DNA of 64,000 nucleotides. It comes from an uncultured Bacteroidota bacterium (GTDB lineage: Bacteria > Bacteroidota > Bacteroidia > Chitinophagales > Chitinophagaceae). Each line of letters opens with the position of its first letter. Position 1 is the first letter of the stretch. Where the stretch lies: the NCBI GenBank assembly GCA_903835005.1, contig CAILLK010000102.1:22595-86594 (forward strand). Reading direction: 5' to 3'. Under the pieces are notes generated by a model. The model had not been told where the DNA came from. It did no database searches and saw nothing but the letters and a program-made list of their open reading frames with translations. The position numbers and the translations under genes are program-made. Of the stretch, positions 26,301 to 36,109 are shown in pieces.

Positions 26301-28262
26301 TTATCCCATCGCATTCTCTTTCTTCTTCCCCTTTATCTGTTCCTTTACAATCCCATTTATCTCGCTGGCAAAATCATCAATGCTCACTGAGCCTTTATCG
26401 CCTTCACCATGCTTCCTTACAGATACTGTTCTTTCGTTCATTTCTTTTTCACCTATCACCAGCATATAAGGCACCTTCATCATTTCGGTATCCCTTATTT
26501 TACGCCCTATTTTTTCGCTTCGGTCATCTATCTCGGCGCGTATATCCGCTGCTTTAAGTAGTTGAACCAGCTCCAGTGCGTAATCATTATATTTATCGCT
26601 TATCGGCAATATTTTCACTTGTAAAGGAGCCAGCCACAATGGGAATTTACCGGCGCAGTTTTCTATAAGCACCGCTATAAAACGCTCCATGCTTCCGAAT
26701 GGCGCACGGTGAATCATTACCGGCCTTTTGCGGGTATTATCACTGTCTACATATTCCAGTTCAAAACGCTCGGGCAGGTTATAATCTACCTGTATGGTTC
26801 CCAGCTGCCATTTACGGCCTATCGCATCACGTACCATAAAGTCGAGCTTAGGGCCATAAAATGCAGCTTCGCCATATTCTATCACAGTCTTCAGTCCTTT
26901 TGCTGCAGCGGCATCAATAATAGCCTGTTCGGCTATGGCCCAGTTTTCATCGCTGCCTATATACTTACTCCTGTCTACCTGGTCACGTAGCGATATCTGA
27001 GCTGTATATTCCGCGAATCCAAGTGATTCGAAGACGTACAATACCAGATCAATCACCTTCATGAATTCCTCAAGTACTTGCTCCGGCATACAGAACAGGT
27101 GGGCATCATCCTGGGTAAAGCCGCGAACGCGTGTAAGGCCGTGCAGCTCGCCCGATTGCTCATAGCGGTAAACGGTACCAAACTCTGCAAGGCGCAGCGG
27201 AAGGTCTTTATAAGACCGGGGCGATGATTTATATATTTCGCAATGATGCGGGCAATTCATGGGTTTCAGCATAAACTCCTCACCTTCCTGCGGTGTGGTA
27301 ATCGGCCGGAAACTATCCTTGCCATACTTCTCCCAGTGGCCCGAAGTAACATACAGTTGCTTGCTGCCAATATGCGGTGTAATAACTGGCAGGTAGCCTA
27401 TCTCCATCTGTGCCTTCTGCAGAAACTGCTGTAGTCTCTCGCGCAGCATGGCCCCTTTAGGCAACCACAGTGGCAGGCCGCTGCCTACCTTCTCAGAGAA
27501 GGTAAATAGTTCCAGTTCCTTGCCCAGTTTGCGGTGGTCACGCTTCTTTGCTTCCTCCAGCAGGGCCAGGTATTCATCCAGTTCTTTCTGAGCCGGGAAT
27601 GTGATACCATAAATGCGGGTAAGCATTTTATTGTTCTCATTACCGCGCCAGTAGGCGCCTGCTATATTGGTAAGCTTTATGGCTTTTATAAAACCCGTAT
27701 TGGGTATGTGCGGTCCTCGGCAAAGGTCAGTGAAGCCGCCCTGTGTATAGAAGGTTATGCTGCCATCAGCAAGGCCCTCCAGCAGGTCCAGCTTATACTC
27801 ATCACCCTTTTCGGTGAAGTAGGCTATGGCTTTGTCTTTAGGCACATCTTCGCGTTTATAAACGCTGTTTGTTTTAGCCAGTTCCTTCATTTTATCTTCC
27901 ACCTTCTTAAGGTCTTCCTCTGTAATGGCACGGCCACCCAGATCTATATCGTAGTAGTAACCAGCCTCAATGGGCGGCCCGATACCGAATTTTACACCGG
28001 GGTAGAGCGATTCCAGCGCTTCGGCCATAAGGTGTGCCGATGAATGCCAGAATGTAGATTTAGCGTTTTTATCATCCCACGTCAGCAGCTTCAGGGTAGC
28101 ATCACTGTTTATAGGGCGGCTGGTATCCCATACTTCGCCGTTTACCTCAGCGGCCAGCACCTTGCGGGCAAGGCCTTCGCTTATAGACCGGGCAATATCT
28201 GCAGAGCTGGTACCGGCTGCATATTCCCGCACCGAGCCATCTGGCAATGTTATATGTATCAT
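26301..28262 (-). CDS. thrS: Threonyl-tRNA synthetase
   Basis: The chosen ATG at 28262 begins the TGS domain ([17 protein letters not shown]) and gives 653 residues, the usual length. Upstream codons to 28337 show no similarity. Visible parts: TGS domain, editing-domain zinc histidines in [13 protein letters not shown], class II motifs 2 and 3 ([31 protein letters not shown] in pieces; [11 protein letters not shown]), zinc ligand Cys in [10 protein letters not shown], and the anticodon-binding domain. A -7 box TACCTTTG lies about 20 bp upstream of this start. Confidence 0.96.
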   Translation of the reverse strand: MIHITLPDGSVREYAAGTSSADIARSISEGLARKVLAAEVNGEVWDTSRPINSDATLKLLTWDDKNAKSTFWHSSAHLMAEALESLYPGVKFGIGPPIEAGYYYDIDLGGRAITEEDLKKVEDKMKELAKTNSVYKREDVPKDKAIAYFTEKGDEYKLDLLEGLADGSITFYTQGGFTDLCRGPHIPNTGFIKAIKLTNIAGAYWRGNENNKMLTRIYGITFPAQKELDEYLALLEEAKKRDHRKLGKELELFTFSEKVGSGLPLWLPKGAMLRERLQQFLQKAQMEIGYLPVITPHIGSKQLYVTSGHWEKYGKDSFRPITTPQEGEEFMLKPMNCPHHCEIYKSSPRSYKDLPLRLAEFGTVYRYEQSGELHGLTRVRGFTQDDAHLFCMPEQVLEEFMKVIDLVLYVFESLGFAEYTAQISLRDQVDRSKYIGSDENWAIAEQAIIDAAAAKGLKTVIEYGEAAFYGPKLDFMVRDAIGRKWQLGTIQVDYNLPERFELEYVDSDNTRKRPVMIHRAPFGSMERFIAVLIENCAGKFPLWLAPLQVKILPISDKYNDYALELVQLLKAADIRAEIDDRSEKIGRKIRDTEMMKVPYMLVIGEKEMNERTVSVRKHGEGDKGSVSIDDFASEINGIVKEQIKGKKKENAMG

Positions 28263-28320
28263 GTTGTTCACAAAAATAAGTTGCAAAGGTACGAATGAAT
28301 CAGTTATGTATAAAAAGGAA

Positions 28321-28345
28321 AACCACCAGTTATGCACCGGTGGTT
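28321..28345 (-). terminator. Terminator-like hairpin after the lipoprotein gene
   Basis: Arms AACCACC and GGTGGTT enclose an 11-nt loop. On the minus strand the stem is followed by TTCCTTTTT. It lies past the stop of the gene at 28364 and just before the thrS promoter. Confidence 0.55.
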
Positions 28346-28363
28346 CCAGGCATTTAAAAATAT

Positions 28364-29101
28364 TTAGTGTGTTGTGTAATTTATAAGGTATTTGAACGTG
28401 TCCACCCGTATTATCGGGTTAACGTCGGCTGAATCAGCATTACCCAAGGCATCAGTAAAATAGTACTTACCCGTCTGATTGTTGGTTGTATCAGGATATT
28501 GTGCCTTAAGTGTAAAGTAAAGAGTAAATGAGTTTGCGGTAAAATTGGTAATCGGTGCATTTACTATATTGATATTCGAAACCGGCGTAGCTGCAAAATT
28601 AAGATTCCAGATAGTATCCAGTTTGATTACCGGATTCAACAACGGAGTATCCAGCGCGCCATATATGGTATCCAGTACCAGTGACGGATTCCATTGCAGG
28701 GTATCAAATACATAAGGCAGAACAGTTTCTGTTACAGAATAGTAGAGATGGTCGCTGCAATACAAAGACAGGTACTTATTATCGTCCGATAACTGGTAAG
28801 TGAAAGAGATTGAGTCTGGGTCGCTGGGTGCACAAAGTACTGATCCGTTGAAAAATGCCCCCGTAGTAGCTGTATTAAAACCAAAATAGTCATCCTTATT
28901 GCAGGTAGGTATCCAGTTCAGATAATTCAGTATGGTATCCTGCCCGTTGGGTTTTTTCATAGTCAGGGTACCGCTGGCTATTCTCCATTTACTGTTACGC
29001 AGCCAGTCCTTGTAGGTGTCGGCCGATGGGGTTGCTTTTTTACTGCATGCAGCAAACAGGATTACTGCCAGAGACAAGGTAATAACTAAATATTTTGTCA
29101 T
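28364..29101 (-). CDS. Hypothetical lipoprotein
   Basis: The 245-residue protein has a lipoprotein signal peptide with lipobox LFAAC at residues 15-19. The mature sequence ([20 protein letters not shown] at its start, with a [10 protein letters not shown] segment) resembles the small lipocalin-like lipoproteins common in Bacteroidota, in which a Trp-containing N-terminal strand is typical. No function is established. It lies between thrS and the restriction island and has its own hairpin terminator. Confidence 0.72.
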   Translation of the reverse strand: MTKYLVITLSLAVILFAACSKKATPSADTYKDWLRNSKWRIASGTLTMKKPNGQDTILNYLNWIPTCNKDDYFGFNTATTGAFFNGSVLCAPSDPDSISFTYQLSDDNKYLSLYCSDHLYYSVTETVLPYVFDTLQWNPSLVLDTIYGALDTPLLNPVIKLDTIWNLNFAATPVSNINIVNAPITNFTANSFTLYFTLKAQYPDTTNNQTGKYYFTDALGNADSADVNPIIRVDTFKYLINYTTH

Positions 29102-29293
29102 TTACTTTTAGTATTGAAAACCTAAAACTAATAAATATAATTGAAGCAGAAAAGTGCAAAGCTAAATTAGTGATTTTTAAAGGAGATTATAATTATGGAT
29201 TTTTGTTGTCCAGAGGTCAATACATCTATTAAGCTTCAGTGGCTATGGCACAGTTCAAGTGAGGATATCTATAAGGCTTGCCACCATTCCATA

Positions 29294-32200
29294 CTATGCC
29301 ACTGCCCGGTCATCCATCGCTTGCTTATACAAGTGGTCATAAACCTGGTCCACTTTTGCATTAAATATACTTCTGTCATATGTATCAGGCAATTCCCCAT
29401 CCAGCACTTTCTGTATGGCATCCTTTACCACTATCCGTGCCTGATTGTCCTTATACCAGTCATTAATCAGCACTGTGGGTTTGTCCTCCTTCAGTCTCTT
29501 CAATAGGCTCTTGGCAGCATTTTTTACCTTTTCTTCTTCTTTTTTGGTCAGGTTTTCTTTCTTAATCAGGTCAAATAATTCCAGCTCACTTTCACTTAAT
29601 CCTTCACGGGCTGCGCGCTGTTCCTCCTCCTTCATTCTTTCCACAAATTCCATCAGCTCATTAAAGTAATCCTCCGTTTCTGCCCCGCCCGAATTATACC
29701 TGTCTATTATTTCTTGTATCCTTTGCGCAAAGTTGATCCGGGTTACATTCCGGTCTATCATCTGTTGCAGCTTCATTTCAATAAACTCCCGAAGGTCATT
29801 TATCTCAATGTTTTTATGCGGTGCCACAGCATATTCTTCCTTAAGCTTATCTACATCAAATTTGCTCAGGTCTATCTGCTTCCAGCTTTTTATTACGAAC
29901 TGGTCATTTTCTGCCTCCGCTGCATGTCTGTATTCCTGTTTTTTATCTGTATCATTGCTCTTCCCCTGTGCTACTATGCTCTCATCAAGAAGCAGGCTTA
30001 TCCTTCTTTTGGCGCTGTCCAGGTCTGCCCGCTCTGCATTGCCATCTATTACCTCCCTCAGATAACGTATGATAAGTGCATACTTAAATTCTTCCTTCCT
30101 CTTCAGTATATCCGGCTTGCACGATTCATAAAGTGCATAAACTGTATTGTCATACACTTGGTATTGTTTCTTCCAGGCATCATTGGCCATTATGGTATTG
30201 GCAAAGTCATCAAACAAACCAAGTTTATTGAACACGATATCCGAATCCGCAATGTCCTTCAATGCCACAGCAATGCCTTTGCAGAATGTTTCACATTCAT
30301 TGATGGCATCCTTCAGTAATAAAAACAGGTGTTCATTCTTTTGTGCCGGTGCATCTTCATCTCCTTTGGTATCCATTTTGCCACCACCATACGAGGCAAA
30401 AGCCTTTTTAAGATTCCCGAATACACCATAATAATCTACTATCAGCCCGTTTTTCTTGGTCTTGTTATTTATCGGGTAGTCCGTCACCCTGTTGGCCCTG
30501 GCTATAGCCTGCATCAGGGTGTGGTCCTTCATGGGTTTATCCAGATACAGAGTCGAAATCGTTTCCACATCAAACCCCGTAAGCCACATACTGCACACAA
30601 ACACCAGTTGCAGCGGGTTGGCTTTATCCTTAAAGTTATCTTCTATATCCAGCCCGTTTTCATCCACATCATTCATCCTTTTTCGGTGGGGCACAATATC
30701 CAGACCTGCCTTCCTGAATTTCTCTTCCTCGCCATCTTCCTTGCTCACCACCACTGCCATTTCAGCCTTGCGCATCCATTCAAGGGTAAACTTTAATTCT
30801 TCCCGCTCTTTATTGTTCTTCGATTCACTGAGCTCTCTTTGCATATTCCTCTTCTCTGCAGCCCACAGCCTTATTACCTTATCATACATCTTCACTGCCG
30901 TAAACTTATCAAAGCATATCACCATGCCCTTGCCCAGGTATCCCCGCCGTGCAAAATGATACACAATATCCTTCGCCACTGTTTCAAGCCGGTCATCGCT
31001 TTTTATTACACTCATTTCCTGTGCAAATTCCGCTTCCAGTCTTTGCTGGTTGGTTTCATCCAGGTTTTCATCACTTACTATATCTGCAAGGTCAGTGTCC
31101 AGGTCGTCATTTTGCAGGCACACTTCTGGCTTCCGCTTATGGTAAAACAGCGGCACTGTCGCTCCGTCTTCTATACTCTGCTTAAAATTATATTCCGACA
31201 CCGTTTTCCCAAACCATTCTTCTGTAAGCTGCTTGCTGCCCAGCAGCGGTGTGCCGGTAAAGGCTATGTATTGTGCATTCGGCAGGCCCTCCCGCATATT
31301 ATCGGCCAGGTCTTTATATTGGCTGCGGTGTGCTTCGTCTATAATTACAATAATGTCATTCCTGGTCGATAGGGTAGGGTATTTCTTCCCTTTCGGATAA
31401 CCAAATTTCTGAATCAGGGTAAAGATGTATCGGGTATGTGTTTGCAGCATCCCCCTCAGGTCTTCACTGTCCTTGGGCTGGCATTTATAGGTCTCTCCGA
31501 AAGCTCCTGCGCTCAAAAAATTCCGGTATATCTGCCCGTCCAGGTCCACCCGGTCAGTTACAATAAGGAACGTGAAGTCGCCCGTTATCTTCCTGAAAAT
31601 CTTCTGTGCAAAAAAGAGCATACTGAAACTCTTCCCGCTGCCCTGTGTGTGCCAGAATACACCCAGCTTGCCTTTGTTATCGGCATCCGTTCCTTCTTTA
31701 TCGTGCAGTATCCGCTCCTCAAAATGCTGCACCGCATTGTTCACACCCAGAAACTGGTGGTTCTTCGCCACTATTTTCTTTTCATCGTTATAGTACAGTA
31801 TAAAGTTTTCCAGGTAGTCCAGTATCCGTTTTTTCTCCAGCAGCCCCAGCACTGCATAGTCAAGGCTCACCCCGAATTCCTGTATCCGCTTTTTATCCGG
31901 CGACTGCTGCTCATTATCTGGCCGCAGCCACGGAAAGAAATGGCCATAACCCGCCAAAAAGCTGCCCACCTTGGTCTCCAGCCCGTTGCTCAGTATGCAG
32001 ATGGCATTATACTGAAACAGCAGCGGGATATTCACTTTATACCTTCTCAGATTATCATCATAAGCATTCCTTACTCCCACTTTGCTGTTCTTCAGCTCTA
32101 TAAACACCAGCGGCAACCCGTTGATGTATACTATTATATCAGGCCTCAGCCGTTGCTTGCCCTGTATCCACAACTGTGTTACTATCAGGTAGTCATTCAG

Positions 32201-32560
32201 CTTGGGGTCGCTGTGCCATACCTTTACTTCAAATTGTTCCTGCTTGCCTTTTTTATTATTTACTGTTACCCGTATCCCGTTTCTTACCTGCGCATACACT
32301 TCTTTGTTGGCGGCAAAGGGTGTTTTGTCATTATGGTTTTCGCATAGTATATCTATGGCCTGGTCTATGGCTGCCGCTGGCATCCCATAGTTAATATCAT
32401 TAAGCCGCTTTTTAAGAACGGATTTTATAACCACCTCCGTTTCATTGCTCCTGCCGGTAAGGTCTGCATTCATACAGTTCATATGCCGGTAACCAAGATT
32501 TTCAGTAAAAATCCTCGTTATCGCCCGCTCTAGGTCATCTTCCGATAGGTAGCTCTGCAT
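29294..32560 (-). CDS. hsdR: Type I restriction enzyme, endonuclease/helicase subunit HsdR
   Basis: The 1088-residue protein has an N-terminal PD-(D/E)XK nuclease (Asp141 in LRPDIIVYINGLP, Glu155 and Lys157 in FIELKNSK), then a superfamily 2 motor with Walker A WHTQGSGKSFSML, DEAH box VIIDEAHRSQY, FTGTPL, and MQAIARANR motif VI. The helical C-terminus binds HsdM. It cleaves unmodified DNA after translocation, in complex with HsdM2S. The ATG abuts repeat unit R6 without any spacer. Confidence 0.95.
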   Translation of the reverse strand: MQSYLSEDDLERAITRIFTENLGYRHMNCMNADLTGRSNETEVVIKSVLKKRLNDINYGMPAAAIDQAIDILCENHNDKTPFAANKEVYAQVRNGIRVTVNNKKGKQEQFEVKVWHSDPKLNDYLIVTQLWIQGKQRLRPDIIVYINGLPLVFIELKNSKVGVRNAYDDNLRRYKVNIPLLFQYNAICILSNGLETKVGSFLAGYGHFFPWLRPDNEQQSPDKKRIQEFGVSLDYAVLGLLEKKRILDYLENFILYYNDEKKIVAKNHQFLGVNNAVQHFEERILHDKEGTDADNKGKLGVFWHTQGSGKSFSMLFFAQKIFRKITGDFTFLIVTDRVDLDGQIYRNFLSAGAFGETYKCQPKDSEDLRGMLQTHTRYIFTLIQKFGYPKGKKYPTLSTRNDIIVIIDEAHRSQYKDLADNMREGLPNAQYIAFTGTPLLGSKQLTEEWFGKTVSEYNFKQSIEDGATVPLFYHKRKPEVCLQNDDLDTDLADIVSDENLDETNQQRLEAEFAQEMSVIKSDDRLETVAKDIVYHFARRGYLGKGMVICFDKFTAVKMYDKVIRLWAAEKRNMQRELSESKNNKEREELKFTLEWMRKAEMAVVVSKEDGEEEKFRKAGLDIVPHRKRMNDVDENGLDIEDNFKDKANPLQLVFVCSMWLTGFDVETISTLYLDKPMKDHTLMQAIARANRVTDYPINNKTKKNGLIVDYYGVFGNLKKAFASYGGGKMDTKGDEDAPAQKNEHLFLLLKDAINECETFCKGIAVALKDIADSDIVFNKLGLFDDFANTIMANDAWKKQYQVYDNTVYALYESCKPDILKRKEEFKYALIIRYLREVIDGNAERADLDSAKRRISLLLDESIVAQGKSNDTDKKQEYRHAAEAENDQFVIKSWKQIDLSKFDVDKLKEEYAVAPHKNIEINDLREFIEMKLQQMIDRNVTRINFAQRIQEIIDRYNSGGAETEDYFNELMEFVERMKEEEQRAAREGLSESELELFDLIKKENLTKKEEEKVKNAAKSLLKRLKEDKPTVLINDWYKDNQARIVVKDAIQKVLDGELPDTYDRSIFNAKVDQVYDHLYKQAMDDRAVA

Positions 32561-32640
32561 TTTCCGTTTTCTAATTAAGCAAGAACTGATTGATTATCAA
32601 TTAATTAGTATTTTTTTCCTTTTCCCAGTTAAGCAAAATC
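32561..32640 (-). repeat. hsd-island repeat unit R6
   Basis: An ~80-bp unit read on the minus strand as two imperfect ~22-bp direct repeats, TTGCTTAAcTgGGAAAAGG and TTGCTTAATTAGAAAACGG, separated by ~33 bp containing TTGATAATCAATCA. It ends exactly at the hsdR start codon. The related units are R1-R5. Confidence 0.88.
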
Positions 32641-32690
32641 AACCCCGCTGGTATCTATTCCACAAACTTTGTTGTTACCTTATATCAGTA
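32641..32690 (-). pseudogene. Remnant copy of the 3' end of the AlbA_2 ATPase gene
   Basis: On the minus strand this reads TTKFVE, stop, IPAG, matching the intact C-terminus STKFAEYIPYWG encoded at 32792-32830. DNA similarity covers ~45 bp at roughly 75%. It lies between repeat units R5 and R6, directly next to R6. Confidence 0.65.
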
Positions 32691-32704
32691 TGCAGAAAAT
32701 GTCC

Positions 32705-32791
32705 TTTTTCAATTTTCCCGATTCTCATCAAACAAGAACTAGCTGACTATCAATTACTTGCATTTTCTAGCACATTTCTCGTTAAATAAGA
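32705..32791 (-). repeat. hsd-island repeat unit R5 (degenerate)
   Basis: The segment keeps the order of the other units (AACGAG-like start, CAATTACTTG, GACTATCAATTA, AACAAGAACT, CGGGAAAA-like end) but with many substitutions. It follows the stop of the AlbA_2 ATPase gene. Confidence 0.6.
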
Positions 32792-34255
32792 TTATCCCCA
32801 GTAAGGTATATATTCCGCAAACTTTGTTGATGCATTATTGATGTCTTTTGGTTTAATTTTATTTAAAGCTAATGCTTCTTTTATTACTAATGAAACCTGT
32901 GGCCGTTGTTTTTCGTGCATTTTAAATCTTTCCCGTAAACTTGCGTTTGTCATTGCGCCGCTCGAATAATATTTAATAATACTGTGCTGGTAGCAAGCTT
33001 CTATCCGCTCACCAGGCGTCATCTCCGAAAATTTCTTTGGGCTGTATAAAGTTACACGGAAAGAGTTTTCCAGGTCTTCAAATTTCAAAGGAGGCAACCC
33101 ATATAACTCTATAGCAGCAACAGCTTTCTCAAAACCACTCCCGCGCTCCTCACAGATATTATATCTGCGGAATGCCGCCGCCAGTATCTCGTTTCTCGAT
33201 TCTGGTGTAGTTCGTATAAGCCGGTCAATCTTTTTTGATGGTAGCAGCTTGCCCGGATTTGATATCTCTATTCTGTCGTCAAATATCTCTATCATCGGCC
33301 CCGATCCGCGTATGGTGAAATCCTGGTGAATCAGTGCATTGGCTATCAGTTCCCTCAACGCTATTTCAGGATAAACAGTGGTTTCTTCACGCAATGCGTT
33401 CTTTATAATTTCGCTGCCCGGCAATAATGCTTTCAGGAAGGATATCAGCTCAAAAAAGCCTATGGCATATCCCTTCGTACCGGGATATTCTTTTTCGGTA
33501 ACCTGCTTGTTGAGCCCTTGGTATTTTATAAGCCTTATCGCCTTCCGGCTTAGCCCGTCAAAATCCTGCAGGTTATGCGCTGCCGCTAGCGCGCCGAAAT
33601 TGGTAATATAATACCCTGCGCCATCTACCTCGCTGATCATTTTTTCATCAGCAAGCCAGTGGAGTATCTCTGCTCTTGACTGTGGAACCGGTTTTTTCAG
33701 CAGGCTAAATATGCCCTGGTAGTCGAGTATGTTCAATACTTCCGCTTCCGGTAATAATTTCGATGCGTGTAGTTCTTCATACACAGGCGTTTTGCTGTTC
33801 AGCATCAGCCCGCCTATTTCCTGCCTCGATGCCTGCCTGGTAGTGCCGCCGCTTCTTATGTAGGCATCTTCTATGGTGCCGCCCTTCAGGTGTACCGGTT
33901 TTACGGCGCTCTCTTTAACATGAACCAGGAGCAGAGGTGTCTTTTTATAGTTTTCTATGGCATGGTCTATGGCTACCTGCGGGTTCACGCCATCCCGGCA
34001 AATGTTGCTCAGTTTTTTTACTATTTCCTCTGCTTCTTTTTTGTTTACTCCTTTTAGTTCGGCCGTACTCTCCGCTATTCCGAACACAAGATACCCGCCG
34101 CCAGGGGTATTGGCAAAAGCCGATATATGCCTGCTTAGCTTTTTTGAGTCGGGCGAAAGGCTTTCCTTCCAGTCCAGTTCATTGAGCTCATGCGGTATGG
34201 GTGCCAGGCTATGGCCTAAAAGCGCTACCGCTTTTTTTATCCATATTTTCTTCAT
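32792..34255 (-). CDS. AlbA_2/Schlafen-domain ATP-binding protein in the restriction island
   Basis: The 487-residue protein has an N-terminal AlbA_2 (Schlafen-type) domain at ~20-150 (LDWKESLSPDSKKLSRHISAFANTPGGGYLVFGI in pieces; DAYIRSGGTTRQAS). A C-terminal GHKL-like HATPase region at ~290-420 carries ELIANALIHQDFTIRGSGPMIEIFDDRIEISNPGKL and NICEERGSGFEKAV (split here), and a winged-helix tail follows. Such proteins often lie inside type I restriction loci, where they are sometimes called R-M-linked ORFs, but their exact role is not settled. The ATG abuts repeat unit R4. Confidence 0.85.
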   Translation of the reverse strand: MKKIWIKKAVALLGHSLAPIPHELNELDWKESLSPDSKKLSRHISAFANTPGGGYLVFGIAESTAELKGVNKKEAEEIVKKLSNICRDGVNPQVAIDHAIENYKKTPLLLVHVKESAVKPVHLKGGTIEDAYIRSGGTTRQASRQEIGGLMLNSKTPVYEELHASKLLPEAEVLNILDYQGIFSLLKKPVPQSRAEILHWLADEKMISEVDGAGYYITNFGALAAAHNLQDFDGLSRKAIRLIKYQGLNKQVTEKEYPGTKGYAIGFFELISFLKALLPGSEIIKNALREETTVYPEIALRELIANALIHQDFTIRGSGPMIEIFDDRIEISNPGKLLPSKKIDRLIRTTPESRNEILAAAFRRYNICEERGSGFEKAVAAIELYGLPPLKFEDLENSFRVTLYSPKKFSEMTPGERIEACYQHSIIKYYSSGAMTNASLRERFKMHEKQRPQVSLVIKEALALNKIKPKDINNASTKFAEYIPYWG

Positions 34256-34333
34256 TCCGTTTTCTAATTAAGCAACAACTTACTGTTTATCAATAACTTC
34301 CTTCTTTTTTCCTTTTCTCAGTTAAGCAAGATT
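34256..34333 (-). repeat. hsd-island repeat unit R4
   Basis: Same two-part architecture as R6; on the minus strand it starts ATCTTGCTTAACTGAGAAAA and ends GAAAACGGA immediately before the ATPase start codon. It is in tandem with R3, 29 bp away. Confidence 0.88.
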
Positions 34334-34361
34334 CATCCGCTTTTCTACCTGCCTTTCATCT

Positions 34362-34442
34362 CTTTCCGTTTTCTAATTAAGCAGCAACTTGCTGTTTATC
34401 AATCACTTATTTCTTTTTTCCTTTTCTCAGTTAAGCAAAATC
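34362..34442 (-). repeat. hsd-island repeat unit R3
   Basis: This is the best-preserved unit; it includes a perfect palindrome CAGCAA-C-TTGCTG in its second half. Just before it on the minus strand stands GGTGAAGGGGATTTTGCTTAA, resembling the hsdS 3' end. The 180 bp between R3 and R2 hold no gene, only a REP-like hairpin (CCCGCT-TCT-TCAGCGGG, ~34593-34609). Confidence 0.88.
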
Positions 34443-34622
34443 CCCTTCACCATGACTCTGTTTTTCGATTCAAAAGATAAATCAATTTTAGCAGCAATTT
34501 TCGATACTCAAATCTAAATTTAATTTTGCCCACTCGTATTCCTGACTTCAGGTTTTGATCCATAGCTTCATGCTTGGTTCCCGGCACATGGTCCCGCTTC
34601 TTCAGCGGGAGGTACAGGGTTA

Positions 34623-34702
34623 TTTCCGTTTTCTAATTAAGCAGCAACTATTTGATTATCAATCAACTGACATTTTTTTCCTTTTCTCAGTTAAGCAAGA
34701 TC
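34623..34702 (-). repeat. hsd-island repeat unit R2
   Basis: Same architecture as R1. It is continuous with the duplicated hsdS 3' end at 34703-34761. Confidence 0.9.
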
Positions 34703-34761
34703 CTTCACCTCCAGCTTCCCGCTTATCAGCCTCGGCAATAACCGGTCCCTGATTTGGCGTA
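34680..34761 (-). pseudogene. Exact duplicate of the hsdS 3' end
   Basis: 82 bp are identical to 36167-36248. On the minus strand they encode the last HsdS residues, LRQIRDRLLPRLISGKLEVKDLA in frame, then the TAA and the beginning of the repeat unit. The two copies bracket the PD-(D/E)XK-like gene. Confidence 0.95.
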
Positions 34762-34780
34762 AATTTTTTGCCGGGCACAA

Positions 34781-36058
34781 CTATTTTTTTAAAAAACTAT
34801 CTGCTTTTTCATGAATCACCAATAAACCTTCCCGGATTTTATCTTTAAGTATTTGTTTCAATTCATCAGTTTTATCAAGTACTTCAGCCATTTTGCCTGG
34901 AATAGTATAAATAATGCCAAAACCAGGACACGCATTTAAAGTTGAATAACGTTTACTGAAAATTTTTTCATCCATCTCTTTCTTTTTGCTATCATTGTAA
35001 ATTATTATTTTATTTGTTTCTAAGGATTTGATAAGTTCTGGAATTTCGCTGATTTTATATTGACGGATTTTGTTATAATTTTTTATCCAGTATTCTAAGT
35101 AATTATTATAATCAGATGCTCTAAACCACACAAGATTTTTCTGCATAAAAGAAAAATGAAAATTAGGTGTAATTAGCCAGTTTTTTGGTAAATGGTTTAT
35201 GGTAGGTTTTGCATTATAAAAATTTCTGGCCTGACCAATTGTATCGCTGAAAATTAAACTTAATTCAAGATACCAGTCATCTTTATTCCTTTCAAAAATT
35301 AGACCTATTTTTCTTATCGAATAAAAGGGTATTGCAATATTTACTCCCCAACCTTTGTGCTCAGTGATTCTGGCTGGATTTTCAACAATATCTTTTAATA
35401 TATTTCCTATTCTGCGATAAATCAATGCTTCATTGCCTTTACAAAGACTAAAGTTATCATATGGATTCAGTTTAGGGTGAGATTCATCTATGTAAGATAA
35501 AAAATCGGTTATCATCATTTTTTCATAACCCGTCATTGTTGGCATATTCAAAAGGTTATTCAGTTGCTTGATAATCTCTTTCCATTCAAGTACAACTGGG
35601 TCACTATAAATTTTTGTTTCGCTATCTAGATTTTCTTTTGATGGATTCAATTGATTAAACCAGACGTTGTAGGAATTTGGTTTATTTTCAATTATCAAGG
35701 TCAGATTTTCCCCAAACGTAATTATCCCATCATATCGTGCATTCCTTTTTACAGCATTAATAGCTTTTGAAGAATGTAAATGCTCATCTGTAATTAATAC
35801 ACTTAATAACCAGTTAGTCTCAATTGTAGGATTAGATTTTTGTGTGTCTATTTCCCATCCTTCTTCTGTTAATTCAGAAAGTGAAAAAGATTTTTCTTCT
35901 TTTCCAATATCAATAACATGCTTTGTCCTGCAGTAATCAAAAAATGCAACGAATGCATGGTAGGAATGCTTAAGAACAACAAGGTATGCCCTCGTTAATT
36001 GATCTTCATGAAAATCGTGTTTCGAATTGTATGAGTTAAAATAGTTCAATCTGTTCAT
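34781..36058 (-). CDS. Putative PD-(D/E)XK-type nuclease in the restriction island
   Basis: The 425-residue protein is not assigned to a named family. A restriction-endonuclease-like core is visible: a helix HEDQLTRAYLVVLK near residues 17-30, Asp110 in ARYDGIITFG, and Glu124-x-Lys126 in LTLIIENKPN, the standard D...ExK spacing. The rest is mixed alpha/beta with aromatic-rich segments (WGVNIAIPFYSIRKIGLIF). The gene is A/T-richer than hsdM and is flanked by two identical hsdS 3' ends, so it looks like a late insertion. The nuclease role is inferred from three residues and context only. Confidence 0.6.
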   Translation of the reverse strand: MNRLNYFNSYNSKHDFHEDQLTRAYLVVLKHSYHAFVAFFDYCRTKHVIDIGKEEKSFSLSELTEEGWEIDTQKSNPTIETNWLLSVLITDEHLHSSKAINAVKRNARYDGIITFGENLTLIIENKPNSYNVWFNQLNPSKENLDSETKIYSDPVVLEWKEIIKQLNNLLNMPTMTGYEKMMITDFLSYIDESHPKLNPYDNFSLCKGNEALIYRRIGNILKDIVENPARITEHKGWGVNIAIPFYSIRKIGLIFERNKDDWYLELSLIFSDTIGQARNFYNAKPTINHLPKNWLITPNFHFSFMQKNLVWFRASDYNNYLEYWIKNYNKIRQYKISEIPELIKSLETNKIIIYNDSKKKEMDEKIFSKRYSTLNACPGFGIIYTIPGKMAEVLDKTDELKQILKDKIREGLLVIHEKADSFLKK

Positions 36059-36109
36059 ATCACTTATTTTATAGTAATAAATAATTTAACAAGCGGCTTG
36101 TTTATAGAC

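Noticed and set aside
30949..32394. Long plus-strand frames antisense to hsdR
   Set aside because: They have no family resemblance and lie opposite conserved helicase motifs, so they are shadows.
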